Positions 33,938 to 39,408 of a DNA stretch of 39,408 bases are shown piece by piece. The stretch is from Oscillospiraceae bacterium (GTDB lineage: Bacteria; Bacillota; Clostridia; Oscillospirales; CAG-272): the NCBI GenBank assembly GCA_015063625.1, contig SVTT01000015.1, positions 1 through 39,408 on the forward strand, in the 5' to 3' direction. The translations under genes were made by a program, and so were the position numbers. Positions within the stretch are counted from its first letter, which is position 1. Each line of letters opens with the position of its first letter. The notes below the pieces were generated by a model. The model was not told the DNA's origin and searched no databases. It saw nothing but the letters and a program-made list of their open reading frames with translations.

Positions 33938-33966
33938 AGTATAGCAAAAAAAATCCTTCATGTCAA
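33938..33966 (-). promoter_or_regulatory. Sigma-70 type promoter upstream of the MBL-rtcB genes
   Basis: TTGACA and TATACT are separated by 17 bp on the minus strand. Transcription would begin around 33931, which is 254 nt before the MBL start codon. Confidence 0.75.
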
Positions 33967-33992
33967 TGCCGCGTGCTCTGCACCGGAAAAGC

Positions 33993-34046
33993 AATAAAAA
34001 ACCATTTAACCTTTTTTGGAACAGACCGGTTAAATGGTTTTTTATT
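33993..34046 (-). terminator. Terminator downstream of the TIM-barrel epimerase gene
   Basis: A 19-bp perfect stem (arms AATAAAAAACCATTTAACC and complement) closes a 16-base loop; the stem ends in T-rich sequence on both strands. It lies 11 bp after the gene. Confidence 0.8.
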
Positions 34047-34057
34047 AATTGTCCGTA

Positions 34058-34912
34058 TCACTTGTTCTCTTTGTAATATTCGAATCTGCTGATCAAATAA
34101 TGTCCAACCTTTGCCATATACGCTAAACCGTCAGAATAAAGCGCCGTCGGAACGTTCTTCAGGAAAGCAGACGCCTCGTAATTCAGATCGCCCTTATAGT
34201 CGATATCCGCAAGCGCCTTCATCACACCTTCCCACTCAACCTTGCCGTAAAAAGGCAGAGTGTGCGCATCGGTATCGCCGAAATTATCGTGAACGTGCGT
34301 GCAACCGTCAACCAACCTGTGCCCGATCTTTCTGATCGCTTCCGCAGGATCAACGCCTTGCAAGAGGCAATGTCCAACATCAAAGCAAACGGTAAACACG
34401 GGGTTGTCCAGAGCGTCGTAAAGCCTGTTCAATCTTTCGGGAGTAGACGTAATGGAAACCCGTCCGATATTTTCGATGGCAATTTTGATGCCGCATTCCT
34501 CAGCATAAGGGATCAGCCTTTTATAAAAATCAAGATTATATTCAAACAGCTTTTCGGGATTTCCTTCGACCGAATAATCGAGATGACAGCAGGGGTGCAC
34601 AACGATCATCGGCGCGCCCAGATAAGATGCATTTTTGATGCCCTGCACGATCTCTTCAAATCTTTTTGCCGCTTTTTCCTCCTCGGTGTAGCTGGATGCA
34701 AAGGGCGCATGTGCCTGACAAATGGAAACACCCGCCTCGCGCGCGTAGTTTCCAAGGTCCACATAGAACTGCTTGTCGTGCTCCTGCGTACAATACTCCG
34801 CGACGTCGTTGTTGAAATCCATGCCTTGTATTCCTGCCTGTGCAAAAATATCAAAGGTCTTTTTCATGCCGAACGTGTCGTGAATTTTGATCATATTTGC
34901 AGAAAGTAACAT
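34058..34912 (-). CDS. Xylose isomerase-like TIM barrel protein (sugar phosphate isomerase/epimerase family)
   Basis: The start at MLLSANMIKIHD (284 residues) follows AAAGGAG; the longer frame is not supported. Strands and ligands of the AP endonuclease 2/xylose isomerase fold are visible: QAHAPFASSY, IVVHPCCH, IAIENIGR (Glu), CFDVGHC (Asp and His), THVHDNFGDTDAH (His/Asp) and LNYEAS (Glu near the C-terminus). These would bind one divalent metal. The family covers keto-sugar epimerases, inosose dehydratases and isomerases, so the substrate is open. It is followed by a strong terminator. Upstream lies a hairpin-riddled tRNA remnant. It may function with the glycosidase and esterase genes encoded nearby in carbohydrate use. 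Confidence 0.8.
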   Translation of the reverse strand: MLLSANMIKIHDTFGMKKTFDIFAQAGIQGMDFNNDVAEYCTQEHDKQFYVDLGNYAREAGVSICQAHAPFASSYTEEEKAAKRFEEIVQGIKNASYLGAPMIVVHPCCHLDYSVEGNPEKLFEYNLDFYKRLIPYAEECGIKIAIENIGRVSITSTPERLNRLYDALDNPVFTVCFDVGHCLLQGVDPAEAIRKIGHRLVDGCTHVHDNFGDTDAHTLPFYGKVEWEGVMKALADIDYKGDLNYEASAFLKNVPTALYSDGLAYMAKVGHYLISRFEYYKENK

Positions 34913-34970
34913 ATTCTTCTCCTTTGTATGTATATCTTTGATCTTAAAATCCACGCCTTTCAACTTCTGA

Positions 34971-35010
34971 AAACCGATCAGCAACGCAATTCTTGCGCGG
35001 GAATCGGTTT
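34971..35010. repeat. Nested two-stage inverted repeat upstream of the TIM-barrel gene
   Basis: Outer arms AAACCGAT (34971-34978) and ATCGGTTT (35003-35010) enclose an inner hairpin CGCAAttcTTGCG. It lies about 60 bp upstream of the start codon and could be an operator, a leader structure or part of the hairpin family further right. Confidence 0.6.
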
Positions 35011-35195
35011 AGTCGCATCGAGCGTGCGATCAAAGTGACATCAACATTATCCTAATGATATTACATAGAAAAACAAAACGCAAGCCTATAGAGAAAAATA
35101 TGGGATTCTTTGAGCAGTTGCAATCAAAAGCCATTTAACCCTTTGCCGGTTCAACCCGCAATGGGGAAACAAAAAGAAAATCCATATGGAACAAT

Positions 35196-35493
35196 TGGTC
35201 GCAAGAACGCGCAGCGTTTCTTGCTACGTGCACGCAGTGCACGTGAGGCGCCAATTCAGGTGATTCTCTACAACACTTCGAGTTGTGCAAAGGTTGCAAA
35301 GCAATCTTTACCACCCGCAAGGGCATCAGCCCTTGCTACGTCGGCTTCGCCAACGTGGAGGGACACTCACTGTCCACTTGCCTGCGGCAAGTAAAGAGAT
35401 CATGTTGCCTGCTCAGCAAAGCTGAGCGATTCAGCTTCGCTGAACATCAACAGGCAGACCGTACACGGTCTGGTGAGTGAGCCCTAAAGGTGC
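35196..35493 (-). pseudogene. tRNA-Lys remnant filled with an array of about eight hairpins
   Basis: The left flank (35150-35199) matches the tRNA-Lys trailer at 37152-37200 and ends at the CCA position. The right end CTAAAGGTGC (35484-35493) is the 5' acceptor strand of tRNA-Lys(CTT). Between them the tRNA body is gone and successive small hairpins appear: ACGTGCACgcaGTGCACGT, GCAAGGGCatcaGCCCTTGC, ACTTGCCtgcGGCAAGT, CTCAGCaaaGCTGAG, TTCAGCttcGCTGAA and GACCGTacACGGTC among them. An outer pair TGCCTG/CAGGCA encloses two. The stretch 35367-35398 is shared with the other broken copy at 38781-38812, including its hairpin. Confidence 0.75.
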
Positions 35494-35552
35494 ATAAGCA
35501 ATGTTTTTTCTTTTTGTTGTGTTTATAGGTCAAAAAGACAACTCGTGATTCT

Positions 35553-36863
35553 TTACCATTCTATCAAAACAACATCGTTGTTTTGAATCTCATTCGCATT
35601 GGGGATCCACGAGAGAAGATGGTCTTGATCAATCAAAGAACAACGAGCATTTTTCAAATCAACGCCCTCTATGGTCAAAGATTGCTTTTCTCCGGTTAAA
35701 TTCACGATCATAGCTGCGTGTTTCTCCCCGTTAGAAGCCGCAAGAACATACAAGCGATTCTCGGCGCATTGACTTTCAACCTGTGCACCAAGATGATAAA
35801 GCGCATTGAACGCTACCATAGAGTAATAACCGTGAATGGGCTTATGGGTTTTAATATCGAACAGAGGGCAATACGGAGCGGTATTGGTTCTCATATCGTA
35901 AATACAACAAATATCGGTGTGCCCGTGCTGCAAAGCGATCATCATAGCCGCTATCTCTGCGGCGTGATGTGCCGTTCCGAACTCCTTGGCGTAAGGATTC
36001 CATTCGTTCAAATGTGTTTCCAAACCGCCATAGCCCAATTTTTCCAGCTCCTTATGCAACCATTCGTCCATAATCGCCACACGGCTGACATCTGCATAAC
36101 TGTGCCATGAGAAAAAATCAATGGGTGAACCATGCTCCTTGATATATTCAAAAAAGCCGTAGAAAAAGTGCATCAGATTATTTTCATGATCGCTGGGTGG
36201 AATGGTGCCGGGCAAATTGGTTTCGGGATCAATCTTCACCTTAGGAGCGATGGCATAAAAGCCACAGCTTGCGTATCCGCCGATTTTCAGGTGTGGAAAG
36301 CAAGCCTTCAGGTGCTTCGCGGTCACGTCATAAAGGTGGTAATATTCCTCGTCTGTGCCGCACCACATCATTTTTTCCTGTACCTCGGGCTCGTTCCATA
36401 TCTCCCAATATCGAATATTGTAATGATATCCGTCAGCCCACCCCTCAGTATAGTGGCGAATGATATGCTCGCAGATCCGTGCCCATTTTTCCGGATTTTT
36501 CGGTGGAAAAGTATGATACGGCTTAATGTATGCTTGATTCTCAATCGTAATGCCCAAACGGTAATACGGTTCGACATTTGCCTCCACCAAGGCTTTTAAA
36601 AGATGATCGGTAAATGTGAAATCGTAATTGGTGGGATCGTTTTCGTCTGCATCAAAATTGCGGAACAAATTGGGAATGTCAACAAATCGTCCACCACCAA
36701 ACGCACCGCCCACATCGTGCAAACGGGAAAAAGGAATCCCCGCCTCGGTCACGTAATGAAAAAACTCTGTCAAAGCCTTTCCACCAAGCGGCGGCTGTCC
36801 ACCGCCGTGCATGGGCTTGATTTTTCCCACGATTTTCGTCGTATCTACCTTTATCGTACACAT
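35553..36863 (-). CDS. GH39-like glycoside hydrolase
   Basis: Clan GH-A TIM-barrel glycosidase of 436 residues, most like family 39 beta-xylosidases. The acid/base Glu158 lies in EIWNEPE, and the nucleophile Glu287 lies in ETHLNEWNP. RLHDVGGAFGGGRFVD, YRLGITIEN and FFSWHSYADVS are further barrel segments. A short beta-sandwich tail (about 370-436) follows. There is no signal peptide, so it would cleave oligosaccharides inside the cell. The start follows GAAGGAG. A 13-codon leader reading frame with its own ribosome binding site overlaps the start. It sits between two tRNA-derived repeat units with no neighbouring transporter, so the exact substrate remains open. Confidence 0.8.
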   Translation of the reverse strand: MCTIKVDTTKIVGKIKPMHGGGQPPLGGKALTEFFHYVTEAGIPFSRLHDVGGAFGGGRFVDIPNLFRNFDADENDPTNYDFTFTDHLLKALVEANVEPYYRLGITIENQAYIKPYHTFPPKNPEKWARICEHIIRHYTEGWADGYHYNIRYWEIWNEPEVQEKMMWCGTDEEYYHLYDVTAKHLKACFPHLKIGGYASCGFYAIAPKVKIDPETNLPGTIPPSDHENNLMHFFYGFFEYIKEHGSPIDFFSWHSYADVSRVAIMDEWLHKELEKLGYGGLETHLNEWNPYAKEFGTAHHAAEIAAMMIALQHGHTDICCIYDMRTNTAPYCPLFDIKTHKPIHGYYSMVAFNALYHLGAQVESQCAENRLYVLAASNGEKHAAMIVNLTGEKQSLTIEGVDLKNARCSLIDQDHLLSWIPNANEIQNNDVVLIEW

Positions 36864-36892
36864 AACAATACTCCTTCAAAGTATTTTTTCAT
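36851..36892 (-). CDS. Possible 13-residue leader peptide overlapping the GH39 start
   Basis: An ATG with AAGGAG 8 bases upstream opens the frame MKKYFEGVLLCVR, ending in TAA 10 bases inside the glycosidase gene. It could couple translation or act as a regulatory leader. The frame is short enough to have arisen by chance. Confidence 0.3.
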   Translation of the reverse strand: MKKYFEGVLLCVR

Positions 36893-36927
36893 GATCGCTT
36901 CTCCTTGATATACAAGGCTTATTCGAT

Positions 36928-36956
36928 ATAATACAATAAATCTGCCGGCATTTCAA
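36928..36956 (-). promoter_or_regulatory. Sigma-70 type promoter for the GH39-like gene
   Basis: TTGAAA and TATTAT are separated by 17 bp on the minus strand. The short dyad CCTTG/CAAGG (36903-36917) lies between promoter and start and could be an operator. Confidence 0.55.
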
Positions 36957-37050
36957 GGGCTTCATTTACGAAACTTTTTCGTGTTTTTTTAATATAGCGG
37001 TGCGATATTGTCAAGAGTTCATGTCCCGATGTTGTTCGCTACGCTCACTC

Positions 37051-37075
37051 TTTTGGCTCCCCCTGCTGGAGCTTG
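37051..37075 (-). pseudogene. tRNA-Asn 3' end remnant, copy 2
   Basis: TTTTGGCTCCCCCTGCTGG (37051-37069) is identical to the 3' acceptor/T-arm end of tRNA-Asn at 39004-39022; after one extra base GCTTG also matches. The rest of the tRNA is replaced by hairpins such as CTGCCCGCaaGCGGGCAG (37079-37096). Confidence 0.7.
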
Positions 37076-37172
37076 TTTCTGCCCGCAAGCGGGCAGGGCA
37101 AGATTCTCCATAGAAAGCAAAAAGGCAAGATTCAAGCAGAATCTTGCAGGCTCAATCCACAATGGGGAAACA

Positions 37173-37300
37173 AAAAGAAAATCCATATGGAACAATTGGT
37201 GCACCTTCAGGGACTCGAACCCGGGACCCACTGATTAAGAGTCAGTTGCTCTACCAACTGAGCTAAAGGTGCGTGACATGTTCCATATGGATTTTCTTTT
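37173..37300. repeat. 22-bp perfect inverted repeat bracketing tRNA-Lys copy 2
   Basis: The left arm 37173-37194 (ending ATCCATATGGAACA) is the exact reverse complement of the right arm 37279-37300. The arms lie 2 and 6 bases from the tRNA ends, so the precursor transcript would fold with leader and trailer base-paired around the tRNA. Confidence 0.9.
37197..37272 (-). tRNA. tRNA-Lys(CTT), intact copy 2
   Basis: The 76-nt gene folds as a full cloverleaf. The acceptor GCACCTT/AAGGTGC carries an encoded CCA. The D-stem is GCTC/GAGC and the anticodon stem ACTGA/TCAGT, with loop CTCTTAA giving anticodon CTT (Lys, codon AAG). The T-loop is TTCGAGT. The T-stem has a C-T mismatch at its second pair, shared with the other copies. 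It differs from the copy at 38903-38978 mainly in one T-loop base. Confidence 0.95.
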
Positions 37301-37326
37301 GGACTCATAGTATAAAAATGCAACTT

Positions 37327-38343
37327 TTACAGATATGATATTTCATCAACCAATGCTTTAATTGGCGCATCATCCTTACAAAATTCGTGAGTTCCCTCAA
37401 ATGTTATAAAAGAAATCCAACCCGTGCCAACATCATTGCATAACTCCAAGACTCTTTCATATGATTTTATGCCGTATGTAACGTCAAACAAATTATCATT
37501 CGTTCCAATCTCAATACACAATTTACGCGGATAAACCATACATGCAATCTCAGCATCATCAAATTTTTCGGCAGATTTAAACCAAGTCCAATCACTCCAA
37601 GTGATCTGGTCTCTCGTATTAAAGAAAGAACAGGAAATGGCGGAACGAATTCTCTTATCGATTGCAGAAAGAAAGAGAGTATAGAAGCCGCCATAAGACA
37701 ATCCCACCATTCCAAAGTTCGAAACATTGTCTTTCGATTCAAAATAATCCAAAATTCGCATCAAACCGTAGAGTTCAACCGCGGTAATCGAGCTTCCTAC
37801 CCTTTTCAATCTGGTATCTATATTTTCACGTTCAAACGAAACACCAAATTTTTCCTTATCCCATAAAAGCAGCTGTGGAGCAAAAGCATGAACTCTATGA
37901 GCGATTATCCGTTCTAACATATCATTATAATTCCGCGTATCGCCATTGTAAAAAGCAGAAATTAATTCAGGAGTTCCCAACCCTCCGTGTTGAACCAAGA
38001 CGAGCGGCTTTTTTTCTTCATCCATTTCAAAATACAATCCTGACATTTCAAGTCCGTCAAGAATATGAAATTTCATTCGGTATATGGTATATCCGTCTTC
38101 TCTCGCGATTATTTCAGCATTCACCGACGGGAGCAGATCATCATGATGGTCAACGAGTGGCCATCCCAGCATTTTTTTGAAATCCTCCCTGTATTTTTCG
38201 GGTTCAAGCATAATATTCTTGGCATATTCTTTACGAACTTTCTCCATATCCTGCTGCCTTGAAATTATTAGCTTATCAAGACCGTCAACATAGTCTTGCT
38301 TATTTTGTTGCGTAATCGATATTTCCTCACGATATTTCATCAT
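37327..38343 (-). CDS. Alpha/beta hydrolase (esterase or dienelactone hydrolase-like)
   Basis: The protein has 338 residues with no signal peptide; the start follows AAAGGCGG. The alpha/beta hydrolase triad is visible: nucleophile Ser216 in GLSYGGF, probable acid Asp283 in IGTNDNLFD, and His319 in EGTHEF. The oxyanion region VLVQHGGLG (about 115-123) precedes. An N-terminal helical extension of about 70 residues is present. Related proteins include acetyl xylan esterases and acyl-peptide-type hydrolases. Placement beside a GH39-like glycosidase suggests removal of acyl groups from oligosaccharides, as an inference. GC content is lower than in the left half of the window, which fits acquisition from elsewhere. 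The gene lies between two tRNA-derived units. Confidence 0.8.
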   Translation of the reverse strand: MMKYREEISITQQNKQDYVDGLDKLIISRQQDMEKVRKEYAKNIMLEPEKYREDFKKMLGWPLVDHHDDLLPSVNAEIIAREDGYTIYRMKFHILDGLEMSGLYFEMDEEKKPLVLVQHGGLGTPELISAFYNGDTRNYNDMLERIIAHRVHAFAPQLLLWDKEKFGVSFERENIDTRLKRVGSSITAVELYGLMRILDYFESKDNVSNFGMVGLSYGGFYTLFLSAIDKRIRSAISCSFFNTRDQITWSDWTWFKSAEKFDDAEIACMVYPRKLCIEIGTNDNLFDVTYGIKSYERVLELCNDVGTGWISFITFEGTHEFCKDDAPIKALVDEISYL

Positions 38344-38369
38344 AGAACGCCACCGCCTTTCTTATTCGT

Positions 38370-38397
38370 ATTATATCGCAAAATTCTAAAAAGTCAA
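38370..38397 (-). promoter_or_regulatory. Promoter for the alpha/beta hydrolase gene
   Basis: TTGACT and a perfect TATAAT are separated by 16 bp on the minus strand, about 25 bp upstream of the start codon. Confidence 0.7.
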
Positions 38398-38404
38398 TAC
38401 GTTA

Positions 38405-38611
38405 TCATAAAAAAGTATGCTCGCAAGCTCGCAAACTTTTGCAAGTTTGACTTGCACCGCTAAACACGGTGCATTTGCTTTGCAAAACGTCAAACGTTGA
38501 GTCAGCCGCGCTCCGCGCTGCTTTCTGTTAAATATAAGGCATCTCTGATCAAATTCAATAGAAAGAGCCAACGAAAAAACCACGCCGATTGGCGTGGTTT
38601 TCCGTTGGCTC
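38405..38611. repeat. Cluster of small hairpins upstream of the hydrolase promoter
   Basis: Short inverted pairs follow one another: TGCACCGctaaacaCGGTGCA, TTTGCtttGCAAA and AGCCGCGCtccGCGCTGC-like. A two-part stem follows (GAGCCAACG...AACCACGCC against GGCGTGGTT...CGTTGGCTC, 38565-38611). The last one runs into the tRNA-Asn remnant. No coding frame is credible here. Confidence 0.6.
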
Positions 38612-38627
38612 CCCCTGCTGGGGCTTG
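38605..38627 (-). pseudogene. tRNA-Asn 3' end remnant, copy 3
   Basis: TTGGCTCCCCCTGCTGG (38605-38621) equals the 3' end of tRNA-Asn. It continues into the same hairpin CTGCCCGCaaGCGGGCAG and following sequence as copy 2, so both descend from one altered tRNA-Asn. Confidence 0.7.
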
Positions 38628-38748
38628 TTTCTGCCCGCAAGCGGGCAGGGCAAGATTCTCCTCAGAAAACAAAAAGACAAGCTTCAAGTAGAATCTTGCA
38701 GGTTCATTCCGCAATGAGGAAACAAAAAGAAAATCCATATGGAACAAT

Positions 38749-38863
38749 TGGTGCACCTTCAGGGATTCGAACCCGGGACCTCACTGTCCACTTGCCTACG
38801 GCAAGTAAAGAGTCAGTTGCTCATGTTCAGCTCCGCTGAACATCCAACATGAGCTAAAGGTGC
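38749..38863 (-). pseudogene. tRNA-Lys with hairpins inserted in the D-loop and beside the anticodon
   Basis: The copy is 115 nt long instead of 76. Acceptor arm, CCA, T-arm and the D-stem GCTC/GAGC are unchanged. The D-loop is enlarged by the hairpin ATGTTCAGCtccGCTGAACAT (38823-38843). Immediately 3' of the anticodon bases CTCTT lies the hairpin ACTTGCCtacGGCAAGT (38790-38806, plus-strand reading), with ACTG/CAGT of the anticodon stem retained. It shares the trailer block 38703-38752 with the intact copy 2. It cannot serve as a normal tRNA unless processed. Confidence 0.75.
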
Positions 38864-38885
38864 TGGATAATAGCCGCATAAAAAT

Positions 38886-38996
38886 AAAATTGTCCTATTC
38901 CATGGTGCACCTTCAGGGATTCGAACCCGGGACCCACTGATTAAGAGTCAGTTGCTCTACCAACTGAGCTAAAGGTGCATGGAATAGGACAATTTT
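38886..38996. repeat. 18-bp perfect inverted repeat bracketing tRNA-Lys copy 1
   Basis: AAAATTGTCCTATTCCAT (38886-38903) is the exact reverse complement of 38979-38996. The arms touch both ends of the tRNA. The sequence differs from the arms around copy 2, while the arrangement is the same. Confidence 0.9.
38903..38978 (-). tRNA. tRNA-Lys(CTT), intact copy 1
   Basis: The 76-nt cloverleaf has an encoded CCA, anticodon CTT in loop CTCTTAA and T-loop TTCGAAT. It lies 26 bp after tRNA-Asn in the transcription direction, in the tail of the rRNA operon. Confidence 0.95.
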
Positions 38997-39004
38997 AGAC
39001 TTTT

Positions 39005-39080
39005 TGGCTCCCCCTGCTGGGCTTGAACCAGCGACATCATGATTAACAGTCATGCGCTCTACCGACTGAGCTAAGGAGGA
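39005..39080 (-). tRNA. tRNA-Asn(GTT)
   Basis: The 76-nt cloverleaf has acceptor TCCTCCT/AGGGGGA (one G-T pair), discriminator G and an encoded CCA. The anticodon loop CTGTTAA gives GTT (Asn). It follows the 5S genes on the same strand. Confidence 0.95.
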
Positions 39081-39084
39081 ATAT

Positions 39085-39108
39085 ACTCCTTGATTGAAAT
39101 CAAGGAGT
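39085..39108. other. Spacer hairpin between 5S rRNA and tRNA-Asn
   Basis: ACTCCTTGAT and ATCAAGGAGT form a 10-bp perfect stem on a 4-base loop. There is no T-run, so it is more likely a processing structure than a terminator. Confidence 0.6.
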
Positions 39109-39112
39109 TTGT

Positions 39113-39228
<116 letters not shown>

Positions 39229-39253
39229 TGCCCATGCGGCAAGCCGCACAGGT

Positions 39254-39279
39254 TCGCATTTGCCGTTTGGCAGATGCGA
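39254..39279. other. Spacer hairpin between the two 5S genes
   Basis: TCGCATTTGCC and GGCAGATGCGA form an 11-bp stem (one G-T pair) on a GTTT loop, next to a small GCGG/CCGC hairpin. It is a probable processing signal between tandem 5S units. Confidence 0.6.
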
Positions 39280-39284
39280 GATGT

Positions 39285-39400
<116 letters not shown>

Positions 39401-39408
39401 TTTCATGG

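Noticed and set aside
38749-38863. Functional intron-containing tRNA-Lys spliced by RtcB
   Set aside because: Removing the hairpin does not restore the exact anticodon loop, the D-loop is also expanded, and bacteria lack a tRNA splicing endonuclease. It is kept only as a speculative note.

Overview
This 39.4 kb window looks like a chromosomal segment of a gut-associated member of the class Clostridia, most likely in or near the Oscillospirales. The evidence is moderately high GC, consensus sigma-70 type promoters (TTGACA, about 17 bp, TATAAT), strong AGGAGG ribosome binding sites, a ctsR-mcsA-mcsB-clpC operon with CtsR boxes, meso-diaminopimelate dehydrogenase, a FeoAB operon with a small Cys-rich partner, and a bile salt hydrolase-like gene. 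The placement is inferred from gene content; no 16S rRNA is present.

Left third (1-14.3 kb). The minus strand carries tpiA (cut by the edge) and pgk, then a DUF1508 protein, a repeat-rich intergenic region, a DUF11 protein, mscL and a class I DAHP synthase (aroF). A TetR-family regulator faces aroF and begins a tightly packed plus-strand operon: tetR-tyrA-aroB-aroA-aroC-pheA-aroE/aroK fusion-aroQ. Together with aroF this is the whole shikimate pathway plus both prephenate branches. One palindrome lies downstream of the -10 boxes of two face-to-face promoters, so one repressor site could control both transcripts.

Middle (14.3-24.5 kb). Two paralogous hairpin arrays (about 14.39-14.64 and 16.56-16.83 kb) flank ddh and a tandem-repeat block. 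They keep the same architecture while differing by compensatory base changes in several helices. Next come the minus-strand feoA-feoB-Cys-rich iron uptake operon, with two matching 16-bp operator-like palindromes, and the plus-strand ctsR-mcsA-mcsB-clpC stress operon, with three CtsR boxes at its promoter.

Right third (24.5-39.4 kb). Everything here is on the minus strand: a 1606-residue secreted beta-helix protein ending in a metallo-beta-lactamase (MBL) fold domain, a choloylglycine hydrolase, an RtcB-family RNA ligase, a second cytosolic MBL-fold protein, a xylose isomerase-like TIM barrel protein, a GH39-like glycosidase and an alpha/beta hydrolase. The last part is the distal end of an rRNA operon: two tandem 5S genes, tRNA-Asn(GTT) and tRNA-Lys(CTT). 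A second intact tRNA-Lys, at least two tRNA-Lys copies invaded by short hairpins, and tRNA-Asn 3' fragments separate the last three protein genes. The region therefore looks like single-gene cassettes inserted among duplicated, decaying tRNA units.

The most unusual signals are the two covarying hairpin arrays, the tRNA genes expanded by small perfect hairpins placed in their loops, and the tRNA-Lys genes bracketed by long inverted repeats of unrelated sequence.
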